Below, one piece after another: positions 30,729-36,117 of a stretch of DNA of 64,000 nucleotides. The stretch lies in NCBI RefSeq assembly GCF_009649225.1, contig NZ_WJPP01000001.1, positions 124,001-188,000 of the forward strand, written 5' to 3'. Made by a program: the position numbers and the translations under genes. Under the pieces are notes generated by a model, which saw nothing but the letters and a program-made list of their open reading frames with translations, did no database searches and was not told the origin of the DNA. Within the stretch, counting starts at the first letter, position 1; each line of letters opens with the position of its first letter. The stretch is from Spiribacter salilacus (lineage in GTDB: Bacteria; Pseudomonadota; Gammaproteobacteria; Nitrococcales; Nitrococcaceae).

Positions 30729-30818
30729 GGAGAGGTGGCAGAGTGGTCGAATGCGGCGGACTTGAAATCCGTTGAGCCCTCACAGGCTCCGGGGGTTCGA
30801 ATCCCTCCCTCTCCGCCA
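30729..30818 (+). tRNA. tRNA-Ser (anticodon UGA)
   Basis: The 90-nt sequence folds as a serine tRNA. The acceptor stem GGAGAGG pairs with CCTCTCC, with discriminator G and an encoded CCA at 30816-30818. A D arm with TGGTCGAAT is present, and the anticodon loop CTTGAAA gives anticodon TGA. The variable arm is long, as in class II tRNAs (GAGCCCTCACAGGCTC), and the T arm is GGGGGTTCGAATCCC. It lies just after pyrD in the same orientation and is followed by a terminator and tandem repeats carrying its 3' end. Confidence 0.97.
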
Positions 30819-30975
30819 GGTATAAAAAGGCCCCCGCTGGGGGTTTTTTTATAACTGATGAAAGTGTGTTCGAACCCCCGGTAACGAATAAGGGTTCGAC
30901 TAATTGCCGAAGGCAATTAGGACACCGAGCGAAGCGAGGGGCCCGCAGGGTGAGGGGCGTGAGCCCCGAATCAAT
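30803..30975 (+). repeat. tRNA-Ser-linked 173-bp tandem repeat, copy 1
   Basis: This copy begins inside the tRNA with its last 16 nt (CCCTCCCTCTCCGCCA) and repeats with a period of exactly 173 bp. In order it holds the tRNA 3' end, a terminator (30824-30850), a 13-nt inverted copy of the tRNA T-arm segment (30869-30881), the hairpin CTAATTGCC-GAA-GGCAATTAG (30900-30920), and a GGGGC-GTGA-GCCCC hairpin with a GNRA-type loop near its end. The design recalls the rtT repeats behind E. coli tyrT. Confidence 0.9.
30824..30850 (+). terminator. Intrinsic terminator of tRNA-Ser (repeat copy 1)
   Basis: CCCCC (30831-30835), loop GCT, GGGGG (30839-30843), followed by seven T and preceded by five A. The first of three terminators, one per repeat copy. 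Confidence 0.85.
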
Positions 30976-31148
30976 CCCTCCCTCTCCGCCAGGTATAAAA
31001 AGGGCCCCGCTGGGGCTTTTTTTATACCTGATGAAAGTGTGTTCGAACCCCCGGTAACCAATAAGGGTTCGACTAATTGCCGAAGGCAATTAGGACACCG
31101 AGCGAAGCGAGGGGCCCGAAGGGTGAGGGGCGTGAGCCCCGAATCAAT
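30976..31148 (+). repeat. tRNA-Ser-linked 173-bp tandem repeat, copy 2
   Basis: Nearly identical to copy 1 through the non-tRNA part: one G/C change in the GGTAAC-GAATAA stretch, one C/A change near GGGCCC, and a few changes at the terminator. It again starts with the 16-nt tRNA 3' end including CCA (30976-30991), but lacks the rest of the tRNA, so it cannot make a functional tRNA. The hairpin CTAATTGCC-GAA-GGCAATTAG recurs at 31073-31093. Confidence 0.9.
30997..31023 (+). terminator. Intrinsic terminator in repeat copy 2
   Basis: GCCCC (31004-31008), loop GCT, GGGGC (31012-31016), then seven T. Compared with copy 1 the outer C-G pair has become G-C, a change on both strands of the stem that preserves pairing. 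Confidence 0.82.
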
Positions 31149-31227
31149 CCCTCCCTCTCCGCCAGGTATAAAAAGGCCCCCATTGGGGGTTTTTTTATAC
31201 CTGATGAAAGTGTGTTCGAACCCCCGG
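31149..31227 (+). repeat. tRNA-Ser-linked tandem repeat, partial copy 3
   Basis: The first 79 bp of the unit: tRNA 3' end, terminator and inverted T-arm segment (31215-31227). Identity stops at 31227, eight bases before the stop codon of the following minus-strand gene. Confidence 0.88.
31170..31196 (+). terminator. Intrinsic terminator in repeat copy 3
   Basis: CCCCC (31177-31181), loop ATT, GGGGG (31185-31189), then seven T. The stem equals copy 1 but the loop differs. On the opposite strand the A-run gives a possible minus-strand terminator for the convergent beta-barrel gene. Confidence 0.82.
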
Positions 31228-31234
31228 GAGGCAA

Positions 31235-31816
31235 TTAAAAACGATATTCGAGGCTGGCCGAAAAGCTAGGCTCGTAGCCAAGCCCATCAAAATCTTGGCC
31301 AAAGATAGACTGACTACTACTGCCGAAGCTATTTGAAGCGGTGCTGGAGGGGTCATCTAGGGCTTCAAACGTGAGCCCGAGATCTAAAGAGATCCCAAGC
31401 CGGTTTTGTTGATCGAGCTGATTATCCCAGCCTAAACCAACATAGGTGCGGGTTGAGTAACTGTTTGAGCTGCCAACATTGAGCTCGTTACCCGAAAAGA
31501 TCTGATCGCCATACATGGCGCCGCCGGTTAACCGAAAGCCATTGTCGGTAAATGACCAATCTACCAGCGCGGATAGAACCACGGGTTTATCTAAAAGGCC
31601 AGCGGCCTCAGCCTCGCGAACGTGCTTTTCGGTTAATGTGTCGTCACCATTCACACCAAAACGTATGTCTAGCTTTTCGTTCAAGCGGGAGGTGAGTTCG
31701 AGCTCAGGCTGCAGCCCAAGTGTCCAATCAGCAGATTCCGCAGCGGCGGGCATAGCAAACCCTCCGGCGGTAATCACCAGTGCAATACCAACTGTTTTGC
31801 TGACTTTCCAATCCAT
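31235..31816 (-). CDS. Outer-membrane beta-barrel protein of unknown function
   Basis: A 193-residue exported protein. With ATG 31816 it has a signal peptide (MDWKVSKTVGIALVITAGG ending near AAA/ES). The mature part has alternating hydrophobic strands (LGLQPELELTSRLNEKLDIRFG, VVLSALVDWSF, RTYVGLGWDNQ, LGISLDLGLTFEA) and ends SASLEYRF, with the terminal Phe required for BAM-dependent insertion. A longer start at TTG 31834 is possible. It resembles small porin-like YfaZ/TorF-type barrels, but I cannot assign a family. It stands directly beside the tRNA repeats and convergent to them. Confidence 0.7.
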   Translation of the reverse strand: MDWKVSKTVGIALVITAGGFAMPAAAESADWTLGLQPELELTSRLNEKLDIRFGVNGDDTLTEKHVREAEAAGLLDKPVVLSALVDWSFTDNGFRLTGGAMYGDQIFSGNELNVGSSNSYSTRTYVGLGWDNQLDQQNRLGISLDLGLTFEALDDPSSTASNSFGSSSQSIFGQDFDGLGYEPSFSASLEYRF

Positions 31817-31847
31817 GGGCCTATTATTAACCAAGAATCAGAAAATG

Positions 31848-32096
31848 TCATTTCTGATAACGGCTTTTCCATGTTTCATAGGGCATTCCATAAATCAATT
31901 CGCGCGCTTGCGCTTGATCAATTGGAATGCCGCGTTCCGCGGCGGCTTCGGCGTACCACTTCGATAAGCAATTCCGACAGAACCCCGCCAAATTCATCAG
32001 GTCTATATTCTGAACATCAACGTTATATTGTAAATGTTTTACTAAACGGCGGAATGCGGCGGCTTCTAGCTCGATTTTATCAGCGTCATTAGACAT
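31848..32096 (-). CDS. DUF1244 domain protein
   Basis: An 82-residue protein recognisable as DUF1244 from FRRLVKHLQYNVDVQNIDLM, then NLAGFCRNCLSKWYAEAA and the end YGMPYETWKSRYQ. The CRNC pair is a conserved Cys couple that may bind a metal or be redox active. The family is common in proteobacteria with unknown function. It precedes the beta-barrel gene by 31 bp on the same strand, so the two may be cotranscribed; it is divergent from the L,D-transpeptidase. Confidence 0.85.
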   Translation of the reverse strand: MSNDADKIELEAAAFRRLVKHLQYNVDVQNIDLMNLAGFCRNCLSKWYAEAAAERGIPIDQAQARELIYGMPYETWKSRYQK

Positions 32097-32148
32097 AAAT
32101 TGATACTCTCGTGAACTGAAACGACATGATAGTGGGGAGCACTAGTCA

Positions 32149-33135
32149 ATGAGTCAAGCGAAACAACGAGCCAAAATGGTGCTGTTGGCCCTATTAGCGG
32201 GTTTACCATTCGCGGTGCAGGCTAATACCTTTTTGCTACCGCCCGATGGCATCGATGTGGTGGGCGAGATTCAGACGGTTGTGGCGCAGCATGACGACAC
32301 ATTGCTTGATTTAGGCCGACAATATGGAGTGGGGTACGAGGCTATGCGCCGCGCCAATCCTGATGTTGATGTCTGGCTGCCAGGCGAAGGAACCGAGGTG
32401 ACCCTGCCCACCCAATTTGTACTTCCAGATACAGAAAGACAAGGCATTGTTATCAACATTGCTGAGATGCGTCTTTATTACTTCCCAGAGCCACAACCCA
32501 ACGCCGACCCGGTTGTAGAGACCTATGCAATTAGCGTGGGTCGAATGGATTGGTCTACGCCGCTTGGCGCCTCTAAAATCACCTCTAAGGATGCCAACCC
32601 TACTTGGTTTCCTCCTCAGTCGATTTTAGAAGAGCGGGCAGCACAAGGGCGCCCTCTGCCAAAAGCTGTGCCTCCAGGGCCTGATAACCCGTTAGGAAAA
32701 CATCGCATTCGCTTGGATATCCCGGGTGGTGCGTATTTGATTCATGGCACGAATGATCCCAGAGGAATTGGGATGCGCGTGACCCATGGTTGTATTCGGA
32801 TGTTTCCAGAGGATGTCGAATCTTTGTTTGATCGGGTTCCCGTTGGCACATCGGTACAAATCGTTAACCAACCGGTAAAGGCGGGGTGGCTAGATGATGA
32901 CTTGTATGTTGAAGCCCACCCAATTCTTCCTCCTGAGGCGGAAAATGCCTTTGATCCGGTGAAACCGCCAACATTAAATGATGCGGCATTAACGATTGCA
33001 GGGCTTATTGATCAGCGTGATGTGCGGATTGATCATGGTCGGCTCAAGGAGGCCGTTGATGCGGCAGTGGGAATGCCGCAAAAAGTCAGTCGGTCAGAGC
33101 CCATAAAAAAAGCCCTGCTGGAGCAGGGCTTTTGA
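32149..33135 (+). CDS. L,D-transpeptidase (ErfK/YbiS-like) with LysM-type N-terminus
   Basis: A periplasmic YkuD-domain enzyme of 328 residues. A signal peptide (about 1-25, MSQAKQRAKMVLLALLAG...VQA) is followed by a LysM-like segment (VVAQHDDTLLDLGRQYGVG...PGEGTEVTLP, about 45-90). The YkuD domain (about 100-245) has GIVINIAEMRLYYFP, STPLGASKITSK, LIHGTNDPRGIG and the catalytic THGCIRM. In E. coli, YbiS, ErfK and YcfS link the C-terminal Lys of Lpp to diaminopimelate, and an lpp homologue follows here convergently. GGGGAG lies 9 bp before the ATG. The last codons double as a terminator hairpin. Confidence 0.92.
   Translation: MSQAKQRAKMVLLALLAGLPFAVQANTFLLPPDGIDVVGEIQTVVAQHDDTLLDLGRQYGVGYEAMRRANPDVDVWLPGEGTEVTLPTQFVLPDTERQGIVINIAEMRLYYFPEPQPNADPVVETYAISVGRMDWSTPLGASKITSKDANPTWFPPQSILEERAAQGRPLPKAVPPGPDNPLGKHRIRLDIPGGAYLIHGTNDPRGIGMRVTHGCIRMFPEDVESLFDRVPVGTSVQIVNQPVKAGWLDDDLYVEAHPILPPEAENAFDPVKPPTLNDAALTIAGLIDQRDVRIDHGRLKEAVDAAVGMPQKVSRSEPIKKALLEQGF
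33108..33133. terminator. Bidirectional terminator inside the last codons of the L,D-transpeptidase
   Basis: AAAAAAA followed by GCCCTGC (33112-33118), loop TGGA, GCAGGGC (33123-33129) and TTTT. The stem spans the codons for ALLEQG just before the TGA stop at 33133-33135. It faces convergent lpp, so A-run and T-run can serve both strands. Confidence 0.75.
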
Positions 33136-33152
33136 ATTCAGTTAGTTCTGAA

Positions 33153-33422
33153 TTATTTGTACATTGACCGCTCGAACATCCGGTCAATTTTTTCGCTGTT
33201 ATCATCGGCAGTGGCCTGAGCACTGCGTGCGGCAACATCAGCGGCTTCAGCAGCGGTCAGGGCTGCGCCTGCTTCCTGAAGGGCGGTATTAGCGGTTGCA
33301 CGAACTTCATCAAGCTCAGCTTGCAGAGCGTCTACAGAGCCTTGGCTTGCACAACCGGCAAGCAGGGCTAACGCAGATGCGGCAACACTCAGTTTGACGA
33401 CGGTACCGATAGATTTCACCAT
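33153..33422 (-). CDS. Lpp/OprI-type major outer-membrane lipoprotein
   Basis: A small lipoprotein of 89 residues. The signal peptide MVKSIGTVVKLSVAASALALLAG ends at lipobox LAGC with lipidated Cys24. The mature part is an Ala-rich heptad coiled coil (VDALQAELDEVRATANTAL...) ending RMFERSMYK; the terminal Lys89 is the residue that L,D-transpeptidases attach to peptidoglycan. Size and sequence resemble OprI of Pseudomonas and Lpp of E. coli. AGGAGAAAG lies before the ATG. It is flanked on both sides by YkuD-domain genes. Confidence 0.9.
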   Translation of the reverse strand: MVKSIGTVVKLSVAASALALLAGCASQGSVDALQAELDEVRATANTALQEAGAALTAAEAADVAARSAQATADDNSEKIDRMFERSMYK

Positions 33423-33447
33423 TATTCTTTCTCCTATATCACAGTTA

Positions 33448-33459
33448 TGAACATGTTCA
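33448..33459. promoter_or_regulatory. 12-bp perfect palindrome upstream of the lpp homologue
   Basis: TGAACATGTTCA lies 26 bp upstream of the lpp start, in the 69-bp gap to the next transpeptidase gene. The size and symmetry suit a dimeric regulator site, but no regulator can be named. Confidence 0.3.
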
Positions 33460-33491
33460 AGCGCAAGCTTATCATTTCAGCGCATTTATGG

Positions 33492-34058
33492 TTACTCGAT
33501 TATGACAGGGGTTCCTACCTCAACCCATTGGGCTAATTTTTCAATCTCAGCATTGGTCATTGCAATACATCCTTGAGTCCAATGGAATCGGCGATGAACC
33601 TCAGGATCGCCACGGCCAATACCATGAAGACCGATGTACCCACCTAAAGACCCGTCTTGGGGTAAATACCCAGTGCGGCTTGCGTATTCTAATGAGGTGG
33701 TAAATTCCTCATCATCAATTATACCTAGCGCCCTTGCTTCAGAAAAATGAGACATCGTTGGGTAGTTAATGCCAAGAAATATGTGGAATTGGCTTTCTCG
33801 ATTAATCCGGTTGATGTAAAACTCACCCAACGGGGTTTCCTGCTCGCCGCGCAAACGCAGCCGAGACACCCCTCCGCGGCCAAACGCCACCCCCTCAAAG
33901 GCGATCACCTGCTCTTCGCCTTGCCATACCTCCGTGCGCTCGGCGGCAATGTCTACTCGCACCCAAATGCCATCGTAGGGTTTAGCGCTAACGGATGCGG
34001 CCGAAAAAAAGAAACCTAAAACCAAAAAGATGATGGAGTTTTTGATCACATCAGCCAT
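33492..34058 (-). CDS. L,D-transpeptidase family protein (YafK-like)
   Basis: A 188-residue exported YkuD-domain protein. A signal peptide (IKNSIIFLVLGFFFSAASVSA, about 5-25) is followed by WVRVDIAAERTEVWQGEEQ, the substrate strand TPLGEFYINRINRES, YIGLHGIGRGDPEVH and the catalytic WTQGCIAMTN. E. coli YafK (DpaA) cuts Lpp from peptidoglycan, while others make the link; sequence alone does not decide. It lies upstream of lpp on the same strand and overlaps the glutaredoxin-like gene by 13 bp. Confidence 0.85.
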   Translation of the reverse strand: MADVIKNSIIFLVLGFFFSAASVSAKPYDGIWVRVDIAAERTEVWQGEEQVIAFEGVAFGRGGVSRLRLRGEQETPLGEFYINRINRESQFHIFLGINYPTMSHFSEARALGIIDDEEFTTSLEYASRTGYLPQDGSLGGYIGLHGIGRGDPEVHRRFHWTQGCIAMTNAEIEKLAQWVEVGTPVIIE

Positions 34059-34282
34059 CGGTAAATATCCTCGGGGGTAAACGGCCAGTAAAGGTTATCT
34101 GTGCGCTGAGTTGAGGTGACAACGGGAATATGCTCCGCATACTGTTCTTCAGCCGCCAGATCATCCATCACATCGATGAGCTCCACTCGCAAGCGCTTGC
34201 GCTTTGCAATCGGCTCAAGCATGGCCCATGCCTGATCACAAAGGTGGCAACCAGCGGTAGTATAAAAACGCAAATCAGGCAT
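34046..34282 (-). CDS. Glutaredoxin-like protein (DUF836 type)
   Basis: A 78-residue thioredoxin-fold protein, MPDLRFYTTAGCHLCDQAWAM, with a CHLC active-site pair at residues 12-15 and VVTSTQRTDNLYWPF, whose position matches the cis-Pro loop. The family (COG0695/DUF836 glutaredoxin-like) has no settled substrate. A longer frame to 34408 would run through the dusA start and is not supported. It overlaps the following L,D-transpeptidase gene. Confidence 0.8.
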   Translation of the reverse strand: MPDLRFYTTAGCHLCDQAWAMLEPIAKRKRLRVELIDVMDDLAAEEQYAEHIPVVTSTQRTDNLYWPFTPEDIYRWLM

Positions 34283-34350
34283 CAATTTAGATTCCGTGCT
34301 AGCCTGCGGCAGTTTGCCAATCCGTTGAAACACAAGCAATAGTAAGTGAA

Positions 34351-35394
34351 ATGACACAAATAGACTTGCGCCTGTCAGTAGCGCCAATGATGGATTGGAC
34401 CGATTCATCTTGTCGTTACTTGCTGCGCCTTATTAGTCAACATACCCGACTTTACACTGAGATGGTGCCGGCTCAAGCGCTATGGCACGCCGGTGCAGAG
34501 CGGTTTTTGCATCATCATCCAGCAGAAAACCCAGTGGTGTTGCAGCTCGGCGGTAGTGATCCAAAGCACCTAGCCTACGGGGCAAGCTTAGCGATGGAGT
34601 GGGGTTACGACGAAGTCAACCTCAATGTGGGCTGCCCTAGCGATCGGGTGCAGGCGGGCCGGTTTGGCGCTTGTTTGATGAAGGAACCGGAGTACGTGGG
34701 CGAATTAGTGCAGACCATGGGTGCAGCCACCTCGCTTCCCGTCACCGTAAAATCACGTATTGGGGTTGACGACACGGATAGCTATGAGGCTTTCCATCGT
34801 TTTGCCGATATCATGCTGAAAGCCGGTGCATCTGCCCTAATCGTTCACGCGAGAAAAGCCTGGTTAAAAGGGTTGTCTCCTAAACAAAATAGGGAAGTAC
34901 CACCGCTTCGATATGACTACGTCAGTGCCATTAAAAACGCGCTACCAGCGCTACCTATTGTTCTTAATGGGGGAATAAAAACGCTCGAGGAGTCTCTCCC
35001 TTGGTTAGAGACACTCGATGGCGTAATGATTGGACGGGCGGCTTACCATGACCCTTGGATTTTGGCCGCTGCAGATTCGCGGATTTTTGGTCATCAAAAG
35101 GACACAGAGCTAACCCGACGCGCCGTGGCTCAAGGTTATCGGGATTATGTGCTAGCCACCCGCGCGCCTGACGTGCCCATCTCACGGTTTACACGCCATT
35201 TAATCGGGCTGTACCAAGGCCAACCGGGTGCAAAGACCTGGCGGCGCATGCTCAGCGAGGGTGCAGCGCATAAAGGCGCAGGGATAGAGGTGATCGATCG
35301 AGCCATCGATTGGATGGATCAGTTAGAAGCGAAAGAACTCGATACTATTGGCATGGGTGACACGAGCGATCATCTCGAGCGACTCGTCCCGTAA
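34351..35394 (+). CDS. dusA: tRNA-dihydrouridine(20/20a) synthase DusA
   Basis: DusA reduces U20 and U20a in the tRNA D-loop with FMN and NADPH. The 347 residues start with the DusA-specific SVAPMMDWTDSSCRYLLRLI and TEMVPAQAL. NPVVLQLGGSDP, the catalytic Cys in VNLNVGCPSDRVQAGRFGACLM, and NGGIKTLEE with GVMIGRAAYHDPW follow. The DusA branch is clear from VHARKAWLKGLSPKQNR. The 3' end overlaps tatD by 72 bp, convergent. Confidence 0.95.
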   Translation: MTQIDLRLSVAPMMDWTDSSCRYLLRLISQHTRLYTEMVPAQALWHAGAERFLHHHPAENPVVLQLGGSDPKHLAYGASLAMEWGYDEVNLNVGCPSDRVQAGRFGACLMKEPEYVGELVQTMGAATSLPVTVKSRIGVDDTDSYEAFHRFADIMLKAGASALIVHARKAWLKGLSPKQNREVPPLRYDYVSAIKNALPALPIVLNGGIKTLEESLPWLETLDGVMIGRAAYHDPWILAAADSRIFGHQKDTELTRRAVAQGYRDYVLATRAPDVPISRFTRHLIGLYQGQPGAKTWRRMLSEGAAHKGAGIEVIDRAIDWMDQLEAKELDTIGMGDTSDHLERLVP

Positions 35395-36111
35395 AGCAGA
35401 AACATGCTGCAGAATATGCGGCAAATAAGCGGGTTCATTTCGGCCAGTCTTAGATTTTTTGGGGTAATCCTTTGGAATAAGAAACGGCGCATCGGTTTCG
35501 ATCATTAATTGCGCCAAAGGGATTGCCGACACACACTCACGCAGTGCTTGGCCCCGGCGGTCATCGCAGAGCCAGCCGGTCACACCAATCGACAAGTCCA
35601 TTTCCAAGCAGCGCTCAAGAAAGGCCCGATTGCCGGTAAAACAGTGTAAAACCGCCTTCGGTAACTGAGCCCGGTAATCATTTAAGATGGCCAGAAAGTC
35701 ATCTTCTGCATCCCGCTGGTGCAGAAATACCGAATAGCCGAGCTCCACCGCTAATTCCAACTGCGCCGCAAAAGCGCTGCGTTGCGCGGGTCGAGGCGAA
35801 AAGTCGCGATTATAGTCAAGTCCCGTCTCACCAATAGCGCCAACAACAGGCAGGGCTGCTATTTCGCGGAGCTGCGCTAACGCGGGCTCACCCCACTCGC
35901 TGGCATGATGTGGGTGAACTCCTGCGGTGCTGCGAAACATCTGCGGGTTGTGAGCGGCATAGGTGGCGGCGGCTTGAGACTCAGCAATATTGGTGCCGGT
36001 GAGCACCATGTGGGTGACTCCCACTGCGGCAGCGCGTGTAACCACGGCATCGCGGTCTTTCGCAAACCTTGAATGGGTTAAATTGACACCGATATCAACG
36101 AGCTCGATCAT
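35323..36111 (-). CDS. tatD: TatD-family 3'-5' DNA/RNA exonuclease
   Basis: A metal-dependent hydrolase of the TatD family, 262 residues (E. coli TatD 260). DIGVNLTHSRFAKDR is a TatD-proper start rather than YcfH or YjjV. TAGVHPHHASEW, GEIGETGLDYNRDF-like VGAIGETGLDYNRD, FLHQRDAEDDF, VLHCFTGN and IETDAPFL supply the metal ligands. It degrades DNA ends in repair of oxidative damage. The start ATG is only 6 bp from the divergent ligase gene start, so each promoter must lie inside the other gene or overlap it. Confidence 0.93.
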   Translation of the reverse strand: MIELVDIGVNLTHSRFAKDRDAVVTRAAAVGVTHMVLTGTNIAESQAAATYAAHNPQMFRSTAGVHPHHASEWGEPALAQLREIAALPVVGAIGETGLDYNRDFSPRPAQRSAFAAQLELAVELGYSVFLHQRDAEDDFLAILNDYRAQLPKAVLHCFTGNRAFLERCLEMDLSIGVTGWLCDDRRGQALRECVSAIPLAQLMIETDAPFLIPKDYPKKSKTGRNEPAYLPHILQHVSALRDESLEMIARVTHANSIEFFRF

Positions 36112-36117
36112 TGCACT

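Noticed and set aside
30803-31227. Tandem repeat considered as a CRISPR array or attachment site
   Set aside because: Units are 173 bp with no unique spacers, which excludes CRISPR. No integrase or foreign genes lie nearby, so an att site of a current element is not supported, though an old scar cannot be excluded.
30656-31269. Several open frames of 60-125 codons across tRNA-Ser and the repeats, on both strands, with AEREGFEPP-like sequence
   Set aside because: They are translations of the tRNA and its repeats; peptides of this look are a known false-gene product of tRNA-Ser loci. None has a ribosome site or homology of its own.
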